Source: Phoenix dactylifera (lineage: Eukaryota > Streptophyta > Magnoliopsida > Arecales > Arecaceae). Taken from it: a stretch of 64,000 nucleotides of DNA. The position numbers were made by a program, and so were the translations under genes. Under the pieces are notes generated by a model. It was not told the DNA's origin. It did not search any database and worked only from the letters and a program-made list of their open reading frames with translations. Positions within the stretch are counted from its first letter, which is position 1. Each line of letters begins with the position of its first letter. The stretch spans positions 16,874,129 to 16,938,128 of the forward strand of contig NC_052397.1 in the NCBI RefSeq assembly GCF_009389715.1. Reading direction: 5' to 3'. Shown piece by piece: positions 49,615 through 61,800 of this stretch.

Positions 49615-50388
49615 ATGGTAGAAACAAGTGATCACCACATGGGTCCTTTTTTCCACAATCATCCTAAAGTGTTCCTGGCACTCTCTCTCCTCCTCATCTT
49701 TTCTAGCTATCACAGTAATCCCTTCTCTTCAGCATTTCTCACTTTGTTCATCTTGGCTTTCTCCGCCTCTTTCCCGTTTTTCCTTGCTAAGTTGAGACAA
49801 TTTTGCAAGCCCAACACTATGGAGAGGCCACCAGAACTAGAGGCTGGTCTGCAGATTCTGCCCATACATGAGATTCTTGAGGAAAATAAGGCAACCCAAG
49901 AAGAAGCAGGCAAGTTTCCACAAGACGAATTGGTCACCAAGTCAACAGGCCCATCATTGGAATATGAAGACATAAGTGGAGGTGAGACTGATGGTCATGC
50001 ATTGTTAAATGGTTCAGTTTGCAGGGACAAAGATGTGTTGGAAAATCCAAGTCCATCAGAATGCTTCAAATTTTCACTCTGCGATGATGAGCCTTTGCCA
50101 AAGAATTCGCATCAATTGAAGGAATTCTCTGAAGGTTCGATATCGGATGATGACAACCTCATTGAGATTGAGATTCCCCACGGGAATTATGTAGTTACAG
50201 AGGAGTCAAATTCACAGTTAAAGCCAGAGCTGAGAGGAGGTTTCCTACTGGACTTCTTACCAGAAACAGTGTGCAGGCAACATGGGCTAATGGAGCTATT
50301 ATCAGAGATTAATGAGGAAGACAATTTAATTGAGATCGACATCGCTAGGGGCTCCATCAAATGTTCAAGGGTAGGAATTAAGGCATGA
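49615..50388 (+). CDS. Single-exon membrane protein with repeated D-N-L-I-E-I motif, 257 aa
   Basis: Residues 19-60 form one or two hydrophobic segments (VFLALSLLLIFSS, FLTLFILAFSASFPFFLAKL). The rest is a soluble acidic tail. SDDDNLIEIEIPHG at 177-190 and EEDNLIEIDIARGSIKCSR at 234-252 are two copies of one motif. I recall this C-terminal signature (LLSEINEEDNLIEIDI..GSIKCSR) in plant-specific uncharacterised transmembrane proteins; no function is known to me. The start is the first Met of the frame and directly precedes the hydrophobic part. The architecture (short N-terminal membrane part, acidic tail, conserved C-terminal block, one exon) parallels the gene at 9950. Confidence 0.8.
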   Translation: MVETSDHHMGPFFHNHPKVFLALSLLLIFSSYHSNPFSSAFLTLFILAFSASFPFFLAKLRQFCKPNTMERPPELEAGLQILPIHEILEENKATQEEAGKFPQDELVTKSTGPSLEYEDISGGETDGHALLNGSVCRDKDVLENPSPSECFKFSLCDDEPLPKNSHQLKEFSEGSISDDDNLIEIEIPHGNYVVTEESNSQLKPELRGGFLLDFLPETVCRQHGLMELLSEINEEDNLIEIDIARGSIKCSRVGIKA

Positions 50389-51689
50389 ACTAGGTAGGGT
50401 GATCTCTAACCTCTTAAATTCTATGTAATATTTTAGTGATAAGTTTCCTAAAGGGTTAGAGGTCTGATTTGGAGCTTTCTAACTTTATCATTGACTTTGC
50501 TTTCTTAAAAGCCTTAAAAGCCTGTGAATGCTGCTTAAAGCCTTAAAAGCACATGAAGCATGTCATCCTTTAGGGTTAGGGTTTTCTCGTTGTGTTTGAG
50601 GTTCTTTCATAGTTTCAAACCAATTTTGAATCTTCGGAGTTGCTTCCTTGGAAACCTAAGGGCATTTGTATAATGCTTTCCTACTATATGCATGATTGAA
50701 TAAATAAATACATTGGAGTCTGAAAACCCAGCTTAATTTTATGCTTAATTTATTGAAATCTTTGATTGTTTTTGCAGGGATTGATGCACCGAGGAGCACA
50801 AGACATTTCCAAGAAACTATCCACAATTTCTTTTTGGAAGGGGACAGGCAGGGTGGCAAGGGGAGTGCTAATGGTTGCATCTACTATATCCTAAGGTCGT
50901 TTTGTTATCTCCAACATTCATGCTCCATCTATTATCTGTATTCTGTTATGGTAAAAAAGATAAGTGATGCACATCAAAAAAAAAATCAAAAACTTGGGTA
51001 GCAACACTCCTATGCCAGCCAAGAGCTCAAGCTAGCACAAAATTCTCAACAAAAGTTGGACAGTGGTTTGGGGTTTTCCCTTTGATGTTTATTGTGATCT
51101 TTCATCCTACTGTAAAGAATGGTACCCCACCGTTATGATCAAGAGTAATGACAAATTACTGAATCTATATGCCTTGGTTCATGAGTTATTATCCGAGTGA
51201 AATAAGAGCAGCTTGCCATGTTTCTCTCTTTTTCTTCCCTTTTCCTTTTCTCCTTTTCTCTTTTCTATCCTTTGTGTCTTTTTCAGAAATTCATCCCTGC
51301 TCAGACTAACTTGTTCATTAGCGATTAACTTGTATAAGAAAGCTCAGCTATTTGCCTATTTCAATGTGCATCCATATAAGCGGAAGCATCAGAATAATTT
51401 CCAGATGGTTCGAGAATGGATTCAAGAGACCAAAACATCTATCATGTTTTGGATGAACTAGCTAAACTGTCTACACTATTCTCTAACATCTAGACCACAG
51501 ATCAGAAGGACTCTTTTGGTTTGGAATGAATTTTGAATGCGATTTTTTTTCAGTTAATATTTGTTGTAAACTTTTGATGCATGGAGGATTTGTCTCTCTG
51601 ACAGCCAACTCTAATTCGGAAATGTTCTTGACCTGATAAAGCCAACGTGTTTCTGGTTTTATTGTGTAAAGACAAATCCTTACATCTGA
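50389..51689. other. 3' flank of the 49615 gene and intergenic DNA
   Basis: Open frames at 50741-51001 and 51213-51461 have no domain. Part of 50389-50700 is probably 3' UTR. Confidence 0.5.
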
Positions 51690-52190
51690 GAATTTAAGGA
51701 GAAGAAATTGTTCTACTTACTACCCGTCGTCTTTGTTCACTCGAAGAGGAATCCATGGATCACTTATTTGCTATCTGCTATTTTTTCTAGGAATATTGGA
51801 ACTTCTTGAGTCAATTGAACAAATCTGGCTTGATTGGCCACACTGAGATAAGGTTGGCTTCTTGCTTGGATCACTCTTAACTGCTACTATCAGTTCGGCT
51901 CTTTGGATTCAGAGAAACAGAAGACTGTTAAATAATCTATCAGACAGCATCCCTGAAGTCTTGAAAAGTATCCTCTCTTGCTTAATGACCGGCCTTCTCA
52001 ATGCTCTGGAAATGCTTCCTTGAAACTTAACCCTCCTTTCGATATGTTTGGTATATGGATGCTATTTTGGGTTCGGTGTTTAGCATACTTTCTTTGTTGA
52101 TTTGTCTTTGTACTTCTTTATACCCTTAATGGAAGTGATTAGGCTCCTTTTCCCTTTTTTTCTCCTTTTTCTTAAAAAAATACATCATCC
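51690..52190 (+). mobile_element. LINE 3'-end remnant
   Basis: Degenerate translation gives EESMDHLFAICYFF followed by WNFLSQLNKSGLIGH, the reverse-transcriptase zinc-binding (zf-RVT) pattern of plant LINEs, then FTLYPTNGSD-like tail sequence and a TCTCCTTTTTCTTAAAAAAA end. Stops interrupt the frame. Confidence 0.55.
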
Positions 52191-54606
52191 AACCTTTTCC
52201 ACAAAAGCATAAAAAGTCATGACCTATAAAAATCCTTGTTGAGCTTCCAACTTTTGCTATTTTGTTTTTCTAATCCTATCACTCTACATCATTCCTGCAA
52301 TCTCCATTTCTAACCTTCTTCTCGACAAACTCAAACTCATATTACAAACTTGTCATATATGTCAGAATCTTGGTTCATTATTATTATTATTATTTTGTTT
52401 TACGTGCATGTATCATATATTTGGATATGTATATGCATATGTAGTTATATATGTAATATCAAAGTTGATATTCTTTCTCATATGTAGAGAAAATGTTTTG
52501 AGGAAAATATGTATACAGAATGTTCCTTCTCTTAAAAAAGTTAGAGAGACTGCATAAGATTCAATACATGCAAGCAATAGGTAATTAATTTTTTTCTCTC
52601 CATCTTTCCTTGTATGCTAGAATGGAGTTCTCTGTTGTACTTGTACTAAGAAAGCCTTTATATTCACATAAAAAACCACATAATATGACCAACAAAGAAA
52701 GAACTTCTGATTACATATTCATTTCTCTGTGTACTCCAAGTGCTTCAACTTCTTGAGGGGATGGTAACTGAAACACCTTCTTTTTCTTTTATTTTCCTTT
52801 TTATTTCAAGGATGTTGTCAACAAATGGGAGTGTAGGCTAAGAGTAGCAAACTCTAATATATAGTTAAGCTGTTAAAGGGAGAGAGAGAAGGCAATAAAA
52901 GAAAGCTTTCAAGTTTCAAGAGGAAGGAGTCAGAATAGGCATTGGTGGATTAAAAAAGGTGAACTTGTGCGAACGGGTTTCACTGGAGAAGCATGAATTT
53001 CTTTAGACAGGAAGCTAGTGAGAGAAATAAGACTGTGGTAGGTCGAACAAAGGCTAAGAAAACAATAGCCATCTACTATCTTTTCAGTGTGAGATCTCTT
53101 TTTCAATGTGAGATCTCTTTCGCCTTAATCAATTAGTTTATTCTTGGTTATGATGCATATATTATATCAAAGAAAACCTCGAGCTTTTGAAAATAATGGA
53201 AATAATATACCAAATTTAAGAAAAGAAAAAGCAATTCGAAACAAAGACTCAGAGATCACGATGAATGTAAGAATTTTTTTCTTGCTGTCTTAACTACATG
53301 TTTTTTGATGAATAAAATATCCATGTACTAATTAAATGAAGTAAGAAACTACAGTTACATAAACAATTTCCCCAAGATGCAAATGTGCTGGTTTTTACTA
53401 GGCTTCAGTAGTGTTCCCAAGATAGTGAATGTCATCAAAATTATAGATACATATGCATTTGAAATATTTTAAGCAATATTAATACCTTGCCTGCATTTTT
53501 GTCGCTTCTGTAAAACACGTACATGTCTTTTATAGCAAATACTTCCTAAATACAATTTGATTTGACTACATAGTGATGTGTTGCAAGTTATAAGTTAGCA
53601 CCGAATTTTATTAATGAGAGTAATTAGAAATGATTTAATGTTCCCATGATATTTTAGTATTGAAGGTTTTAGACACTAAATGCATGTTTACTTGTTCCTT
53701 GCAAAACCTGCTTTGGGAGAGCCCTTTGGGTTGGTGAGAGAAAGTTGCCTAGAGCACTTGGAAATTTGTTATCTTTTAATTTTTTTGGATGTATTTATAC
53801 TAAAAGTATATGAATCATCCGTTGTAGCAAAAAAAAAAAAAAAAAAAAAAAAGGAGCTTTGAATAAATTAATAGATCAGACACCTAAAAATTGAGTTTAA
53901 TGAGAAAGACTCTTTATTTTTTCTTCCTTTTCCACAAAACTTATTAATAGAATGATGGGTTTTATTTATGTTATAAAACTAGCAAAAATCAAATTGCATA
54001 GTTGATGTTGTAATGTTGCATATCCCACATATATTATGTCTATGGTAGGCTAGCTTAGATTGTTCCTTCACACAGGTTGACATGCTTTATGCTTATGAGA
54101 TGATTTTAATCGTTCGGCATCCTTTTAGCCTACAGAAAGGATAAGAAGAATTGTTAATACACATCTATGTTTCGAGGGGGAAAAAAAAGAGAGACAAGTT
54201 TTAACTCAAAAATCTTGTGTTTGTACAATTGTCCACTAAAAATTGCTATATTTAAATCAACCACTTATATGATTCAATCCAACCACAATTATAAAAGTTT
54301 ATAATAATTATCTCTTTATTTCACTATAAGCTTTCCGTGCCATTACCAGCCTTTGTTGGGCAATTCGGCACAAAGCAACTTATTTTTCCGCAAAAGAATT
54401 TCCAATCTTCTCTCTCCATCGTTTGACAAGCTCAAAAGCTTTCTTTCTTATGAATAAATGTAACACTTGAGAAAAAGAACAAGCTGCTAACGTGAGGAGG
54501 ATGTTCGTTCATGGAGCATCACCTATTTTATCTTTCACATCCTACATGTGAGCTCCAAACCAGAACTTGTTGTGCATCATTTCTTAGACTGAGTCTTTGG
54601 TTCTCT
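52191..54606. other. Intergenic, nothing recognised
   Basis: Includes a poly-A run of 24 at 53829-53852 and a duplicated GTGAGATCTCTTT at 53089/53109. No gene was seen. Confidence 0.5.
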
Positions 54607-55044
54607 TGTCAGGAATCAGGATCCCATCCAAAAAGATTAGCCAAAAGGTACTATTTAGATTTTTTAATTTTGTATAAGTACCTAAGATCTACCCAGTGAA
54701 TAACTAATATGAGACTAAATACATGCATGCACGGGTCATCATATAATCCTCCTATTAAAGCCCTAACATCCTCATCAGAATAAAGATCCAAATCCATTCA
54801 AATCTAATCACAATCACCACAGTTGGCCCATAGTCAGTCTCAATAAATTCGTGCTACAATATCTTCTAGTCTACATGGGCCATAGATCGGATCAGCTCTG
54901 ATACCATTCGTCACAACTCAAGATCTCACCTAAAAAAACAGCCATAATGTATTATTTAGATTTCTTGATCCTATATAAGTACCCAAACTCTATTCAGCAA
55001 ATAAATAATGTGGGACTAAACATACGTCCACACGAATCATCACA
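54607..55044 (-). mobile_element. Second TRIM copy, 438 bp
   Basis: Terminal repeats at 54607-54743 and 54909-55044 (about 136 bp) match those of 45541-45977. GCTCTGATACCA at 54895-54906 is the exact complement of the initiator-Met primer-binding site TGGTATCAGAGC, two bases from the right repeat, so the element reads on the minus strand. Flanks TCTCT (54602-54606) and TCTCC (55045-55049) are a one-mismatch target duplication. Confidence 0.82.
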
Positions 55045-55559
55045 TCTCCACTCTTATTATATTAGTTTGTCGGCAAGCCTCTCACTGTTCTTGCTTTGCT
55101 TGTTGCTTTTGTTTTTGGGAAGAAATGGGGCTTTGCCTGGGGGCTTGTTTATGGCTACTTGATTTTGATTGGGAGTGTGGATTTTTAGCAGTCTTTTCAG
55201 TGACCCGCAATGCAATGCTTTTCCAGCTTAGTTATCTTATGAGTAGGAGAGTTTCTTGATCAACTCCTTCCTTCCAACTTTTTTAGGTAACCACTGGTTT
55301 CTCAAAATGTTTTGTAGTACTATTGTTGCTTAATGAAATGCAAAACAAGTTGCATGCAAGTGACTTGGCCTAGAAATCCTCTTCTTTCCATTTTATAAGA
55401 TTACTGAAACCTTGTATTCTATTCCCAAGTCGTAAGGAAGCCGAGGGCGAAATTTTAGAAGCCGTTTTGTATCCTCGAAACTACCACCATCAGACAGATC
55501 TTGTCAAGTTCTCTCTTACCTTTATTTGATTGAAACTTCATCCTTTTCCTGAAAATGGA

Positions 55560-55768
55560 AATAATGTCCAATTCCAACAATTATAATGATCTTCGATCGT
55601 CTTGTGTCATCACTTTTGCTCAAAAAAGGCAAAAAAAAAACTCCTGTCATTACTATGAGTGAATAATATCCAGTTCCAACAATTATAACTTGCTTCAATG
55701 GTTTTGTGTCATCACTTTTACTCAAAAAAGAAAAAAAAAAGAAATTGTGTCATTAATTACTATGAGAG
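55560..55768. repeat. Two-copy tandem repeat of about 105 bp
   Basis: AATAATGTCCAATTCCAACA at 55560 recurs as AATAATATCCAGTTCCAACA at 55662. Both copies continue through TTGTGTCATCACTTTT and a poly-A stretch to TACTATGAG. Confidence 0.85.
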
Positions 55769-55833
55769 AATTCTAAGCTTCACCAAGTTATACTGCTGAA
55801 AAAAAGCTAAATTTTATATTGTTCTCACACCAT

Positions 55834-55836
<3 letters not shown>

Positions 55837-55866
<30 letters not shown>
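55837..55866. repeat. (CT)n microsatellite
   Basis: Fifteen uninterrupted CT/TC steps. Confidence 0.95.
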
Positions 55867-55868
<2 letters not shown>

Positions 55869-57224
55869 GAATGATATCATTGCATGACAATTACGTTCAT
55901 AGGCATGAGAATTCCACCCTATCCATTTTTTGCTCATGCCATCACTTTGACATGCTTGATCAAATAATGCAATAATAATGGGACGAGGAAAATGAAGGAA
56001 TGGTTTGAGCTCTCCGTGTACAAGTAATCATTTGGCGCATGCATTGCACGTATAGAGTTAAAGATTATTAAATATTTTAATTTATTATATAGTTAGCTGT
56101 GCATAAATTTTTCCATATTTTTATTCATTACTCATTACACATGCAGATTTTATGGACTTACATTTTTTTAATGAACATATCACATTAAATAATTGACAAA
56201 GAATATGAGGTGTCAATCATGCATGTAGGGCAACAATCAAGTCAAAATCCGAGCATGCTCGCCTTGGATCTGATACAATTACAATCTTGATCATGAGTTT
56301 AGGTCAAAGCCTAACCCATTGAATGATAGGTTAGCATGGGTTAAGCTTATGAAAACATAATTAGATTCAATAGCCGATTCATGTTTGGTTAAGATCAAGT
56401 ATTACTTGAAACGAAGCAAAAATATGCATATATTGGAATTGGATTGGGTTGCATTGCAGTTCTAGCCAAGCATCTAGCAGTTTTGATTAAAACTAAAGAG
56501 ATTAACCAAAATAAATATGAATTTGGGAACATTTTTATATTTTAAAAAATAGTTGACATATTTGGAAATATTTTTTAAAAAAAGTATCCACTGAAAAGAA
56601 ACAACATATATTTAAACCTTCAATTGTATTATTTTCCTCAAATAATGGGCGCCCCTAAAACCATCACTTACAGTTATAGAGAAATCTATAGCCATTATCC
56701 ACTTGATTCCGCCCTAAAATATGAATTTATGAGGGCAGAATAATACTTTTCAAAACTTGAGACAGATCTTTCCATCAAAAAAAAAAAAAAACTTGAGATA
56801 GATTTCATGAATTTTGTAATAAAATAATACTAAGCAGTTGAGAATGCGCAATTCACATCAAAAGACTATTGTTCATGCTGCATTGGCCACTCAATGGAGG
56901 GCCACATATTGCTTGTGGTCCTAGACATGGCCCTATCTCATGGGCAATCACCTTTTTTACATACCATATTATATGCCGTATTTTATGTAACAAAACATTC
57001 CGTCTTTGTTATTTCTATAGTTCATTAATAAAAATAATATCTTTAAAATTAATTTATTACACTAATTAAAAATAATTTAAATGATAGAAGGCTTGAAATA
57101 TATTATTTTTTATTAGTATTCTCATGGCATGCAACAATTAGCTACTTCATCGAGGACCACGAGCTCCCTGGCCACATCCCCTGGGTGAAATATGCATGAC
57201 CCAAGCATGGCAAACCACACCATG

Positions 57225-57480
57225 GTGTTTTTTTTTATTGAAATAAATGTATCATATAGAAAAGGTACGGATATAATTAAAAAAATCAAAAAATAACAAA
57301 TTCTGAGCACACGAGGTAACTTTCTCTTTCTAATTCAAAGAATATCACCGGAGTGGTTGGCTACGTATGAGGCCACCCAATCCGCTGCCCCATTGGTCTC
57401 TTGATACACGTGCTTCCCATAAAAGATCATTCCATCACAGACTATAGCTTGGATATTTCTAAGCAGTAGATGGTAGTCGC
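57225..57480 (-). mobile_element. LINE 3' end with RNase H tail and poly-A
   Basis: Minus-strand translation reads HVYQETNGAADWVASYVANH followed by SGD, the conserved C-terminal RNase H segment of plant LINEs. The tail ends in an A-run (T-run at 57229-57236 on the plus strand). Confidence 0.75.
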
Positions 57481-57829
57481 CCATACTACTCTCACTCTAC
57501 TAGATCCAGCCAACCACACCATGGTTCAAAATAATAAATGCTATATTAGTTTTAAGCCTCCCTACCATGTTACATGTACAATAATTAAGGAAAAGATAAT
57601 GGCTATTATATTGGATTTTTTGGTATTACAATGGCTTGATAATGGCTTGATGTGCATTGTTTCTTTAAACTGATATTTTTTTTCACAATCCAATGTTTTC
57701 CAGAATTGTCAGGTGAAGAAACTCGTACAACTTGGAAAAAAAATATTTAAGTAGATAGCATTCTACAAAGTAATACTGTTGCTTTCTTATTCTTCTTTTT
57801 TATTTTTTGTTACAATAATATTACAATGG

Positions 57830-58440
57830 TAATTATGATAGGATTTTTTTTGGTATAACAATAGCTCACACACAATGAATGTAGATGGAGACAACAAATT
57901 CAGAAAACAAAAGGTTACATAAGGGCTCCGGCACTGAGCCACGATCCATCCAGACGAAACCTTCAGAGTGGTGAACCGCAAAAAAAACAACCCAATCGGC
58001 GACACTGTTTGCCTTCCTGTAGACGTGCATAGCCTGGCGAAAACTACACTCCTCCAGTAATCTGTGAATGTCGTGGAGTGCGTCTTCGACTCAGAATCCA
58101 CTTGATCACCACAGTCGAATCCTCTTGAGGAGGAGACGGTCCGTGCTCAGTATCCGCCTAGCATAGAAAATGGTCTCCTAGGTGGCTCTAAGCTTGGCGC
58201 ACATCACAGACGAATCGAAGATCTACCGAGCCTCTGCCGCTACTAGTCTGGCATCTTGATCTCGGATAACAAAGTCTATACCTTTGCATTTTTCGTTCTT
58301 AACCATGCTGCTATCGAAGTTCATATAGAGGAGGCACCCAGGATATCCTTTCACCATCCGCTTTTGTATGGTATTATAGGTATCGGTGTGAACTTTTTCC
58401 GTCCTCAAATATGTCGACTGGTGATTGCTGCTGGGCGACG
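57830..58440 (-). mobile_element. LINE RNase H domain and 3' end
   Basis: Minus-strand frames give LYMNFDSSMVKNEKCKGIDF, FVIRDQDARLVAAEAR, then ALHDIHRLLEEC, AMHVYRKANSVADWVVFFAV and LLFSEFVVSIYIH. Together they form most of the LINE RNase H domain in order. Stops and one shift break the frame. Confidence 0.82.
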
Positions 58441-58689
58441 CGGCCGTGGGCGTTGCACAGGGCGATGCACCATGTTGGCATGGTATTAATCGACGGTCCA
58501 GATTCAATGCAGCCCAGAATGCATATCAAATCTGTACCGTCCAAACTGCCCTCTTTCAAAGAAGGACCGTCCCCTCAAGCTCCCACACGTGTCACGAGCG
58601 GCGTGTCCCCGGGAATAAAACTCGATTGGAATTCGAGTTTGGACCCGGGGGCAAAACTTCCTTCTGCCCTTCAGAAAGAAAACCCGAGA

Positions 58690-59519
58690 GAGAATAAAAG
58701 ATCGCTTTTTTGTTCCAGTTCGCTCGCTTGCTCCGAGGAAGAGAGGAATCGGTCGTTTCTCCTCGAATTTCTCCTCGATTCGGCTGGTAGTTCGTCGGTA
58801 AGTAGTAGCTTCGCGCGGTTCGATGCTTGTTGTTAGTGGAACGCTGATATTTTTTTTTCGAATTTTGGTTCTTAATGAGTTTGTTCCTGTTAGGGTTTTA
58901 CAAGAGTGGGCAAAAAGAGCGATTTTGACGCCTTTTCTTTGGAACTTATGATGTTCTGGAGCTCTTTTCAGTGTTTTACTAAGTTCTTTAGATTCACGTT
59001 TGGTTTCGGAAATTGCGGCATTTATTTATTCATTTTTTGGGTGAATCAAAGTACCGATTTTGGAGCTCTTTTTATTTTCTCCGTTTCTTTGCTCGGTATT
59101 GCAACTCAGTCTACGTAGGATTATCGTGGAGTTTCTTGCATGCAGCTCTTTCAACGATGAGAAGTTCTGGGAGCTTTCTATTCGTTTTTCTTCTCATTGG
59201 AAATATTCGATTTCGTGTTCTCCTTCCATTTCGGGGTTCTTTGTAGTTTGATGAGTACAAATATCCGTTAAAAATGGAATTTTGATGAATGCATGATTGA
59301 GTTTACCATACATCTTTGCTGTTCTACTATAATTGGCACATAAGTATGGACTAACGTATCATTTCTTTGGTCTAAATTATTATATTTTCAATTAGAAGAA
59401 ATTTTCTAGGCTGAAATACTCACTTCAATTATGAGCCAATGTTTTTAACTAAAATTTTGAGCATTTATGGTGTGCTACTGCAGGTTTTATGCTACCATAA
59501 ATCTTTAACTTGGTTAGAA
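58690..59519 (+). promoter_or_regulatory. 5' UTR exon and leader intron of the DEK-like gene
   Basis: A GC-rich, CTC-rich leader (about 58700-58797) ends TTCGTCG|GTAAGTAG, a strong donor. The acceptor TACTGCAG|GTTTTATG at 59483/59484 precedes the ATG by 36 nt. A leader intron of 686 bp is typical of constitutively expressed plant nuclear genes. The transcription start was not resolved. Confidence 0.55.
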
Positions 59520-60382
59520 ATGTCTGAACCAGAGCTGGCGTCTGAACTTAAGGCAAATATAATGCTAAATGGGTCTGGTCTGCCTCTGCCTAAGGACACT
59601 GGCTGGGAGGCTGCTTCTGAAAAGAAGGATGAGGGAGAAAATACTCTGAAAACAGTTGAAGTTGAAAGGAAAGAAGAAAAGAAAGATGATGATGCAAAAA
59701 TGGAAGAAATGGAGGATGAAAAAGTGGTAGAAGCTGAGGATGCAAAAATTACAGAGCCCGATGATGCAAAAGAAACAAAAGCCAAGGATGTGAAAGTGGC
59801 AGAAGCTGAGGATGGCAAAGTAGCAGAGGTTGAACGTGCAAAAATTGTAGAATTTATGGACGCAAAGGTGGAAGAACCTGAAGATGTGACGATGATGGAT
59901 GCTGAGGCTCAGAAGGATGGTGACAAGGGGAGGAAGAGGGAGAGAAAGAAGTAGAAGGGGAGAAGATAGAGGAAGGGAATGATGTGAAGGATGAGAAAGA
60001 TGGTGTAAATCAGGAAAATAAGGTTCAAGAGAATAATGAGGCAAACAAATCCAAGAGAAAACGAGTGAGGGAGAAGAAAGCTGGCGAGAAAGGGGATGAG
60101 AAGGGAAAGAAAGAGAGTAGGTCGAAGGACAAGAAATTGTTAAGTACTCCTTTGGCTTCATCTACAGAGCGCCCTGTGCGTGAGAGAAAAACTGTCGAGA
60201 GATTGGTGGAATCTCTTGAAAAGGAACCAGTTAAAAAATTTCTAATTGAGAAGGTCACTTGTTTCCATGTTGATTTCTTTTCTAGTCATTATTGTTTTCA
60301 TAATGATTGCTTTATACGTATTAATTTTGTGAACTTTGTGACTTTTAGGGTTGTGGAACTCCTCTAAAAGAAATACCAAGTG
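59520..60382 (+). CDS. DEK: DEK-type chromatin-associated protein, 5' part, frameshifted
   Basis: From ATG 59520 the frame reads MSEPELASELKANIMLNGSG and then a Lys/Glu-rich region with about 11-residue repeats (EAEDAKITEPDDAK, VAEAEDGKVAEVE) until TAG at 59952. In the next frame, open from 59924, the protein continues EGEKIEEGNDVKDEKDGVNQ, then basic KSKRKRVREKKAG, then STERPVRERKTVERLVESLE, ending IEK with donor GTCACT at 60253. A second exon (60349-60382) encodes GCGTPLKEIPS between AG and GTATGT. VRERK.VERL...EK.....IEKG.GT.LK.IP is the start of the plant DEK core. DEK proteins bind histones and DNA and shape chromatin. The core SAF-box part is not seen before 64000. The frameshift lies in a purine run (59924-59952) and could be a mutation or an assembly error. 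Confidence 0.78.
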
Positions 60383-61800
60383 GTATGTTTTGACTGCTGC
60401 TATTTATATCTTGCCAATTAATTAAGTTTGCAAGCTTAAGCATATGTCTGGCCTCCTTGGTTCACTTTATCCTTCTGACTCCACTATTAAATACAGACTC
60501 TTCGGCAATGATGATTTGCTCCAAAGCTTTTGGTGTCCACATGCTTATAGATACTCCTGTTTTTAATAAATAGACCTTGCTTGGTTCAAGGATGCAGTTT
60601 AGGTCTGCTGCAAGGCAGAGACTGAGTTTCATCTGCTGGCCTCTGCACAAGACACTGCCGAGTGTGGGATCTAGACATTGCCTTGTGATATGTTCTTGGT
60701 GCACCGCTCAACACATGACAGCGCACCCGAATCCCAAAGTCTATGAGATTTTCTGCGGATTTCGACAGTGGAAACTCAGTTTCTGCTTTTCTCCAGGCCC
60801 AAACTACACTCTTGGTTCAGCCTTTGCTCTCTCTTTGAGGGACAAAAAGTGAAGATTGCTTGCAAAAGTGGTCGTATGGATGAAGTTACAATAAATATCT
60901 GTGCTCCCTGTTACCTGCATGGCATGGTTGCAATATTAGTTTTTATAATTCCTTTACATTTATTTTGGAGGTTTGTGGAATCACTCTTGCCTTTTTCTGA
61001 GCTGGTGCAAAACATTAGATTTGCTTTCCTGTTGCATCATGATCATTTTTTTCACCAAATTTAACCGACTATAATGTTTTATGCTTGATGCTTGTATTTC
61101 TGGGTTCAAAAATCCTAGATGTTTAGGTGTTGAGCCGATTTATAAGCATTTCTTTCAAGATTAATATCAGATTTTTAGTCTTTATTAAATATTCAAGAGT
61201 CCTAAATTTACTGCATCAAATTCCTTGTGTATGGATCTTGAAACATGTTGTTTATATGATTTACATATCTTAGATTCATTTTTATATATGTCCATTACTT
61301 TTTGCAGGATTAGAACTCTTCCTATTCCTTTCTGCTCCATTAATTATCTATTGTGTATCATGTAGACATTGCATGAAATGCTATGTAGTGGTGGCTGCAG
61401 AGGCATCTTTTCATGGTCGCCAAAGTTGGAGGTTAATATTGTCAATAAAAGCAAGGTTTAATGGACTATTGGAGATTTGGAGTGTTTGAAATGAGGTACT
61501 GATAGTATTGCACTAAAAATGCATAGAAGAAGTGCCATGAGAAACGATAGCAAATAGTAATATCCAAGCATGTCTACAGATCAGTGATGACCTAATGATG
61601 CGATACAAGAAAATCTTATGACCAAGTCATATGATCTTCTAACATTGAGTTGTTACATACTAACTCACATATTTGTAGCACTCATAGTAGGTAGAAGAGT
61701 GATTCGATCCATAAGACTGAAAGTTAGGCATTTTGGATTTCCATAGGAGGCTGATTTTGTTTCCCTGGCTCAGTAGAAGTCAAAACTATGTTATTCTAGA
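60383..61800 (+). other. Presumed intron of the DEK-like gene or post-gene DNA
   Basis: Starts with donor GTATGT. No further DEK exon (LSKRKTDD... or FSGFVW... type) was found. 60586-60800 is somewhat GC-richer but matches nothing I know. Confidence 0.4.

Larger units (their letters stand above)
55045..57224. other. Intergenic, no gene recognised
   Basis: Contains the tandem repeat at 55560 and the CT microsatellite at 55837-55866. The remainder is AT-rich without family matches. Confidence 0.5.

Noticed and set aside
59492..60258. Long antisense open frames (Ser/Phe-rich, His/Leu-rich)
   Set aside because: They are mirrors of the Lys/Glu-rich DEK coding sequence on the plus strand.
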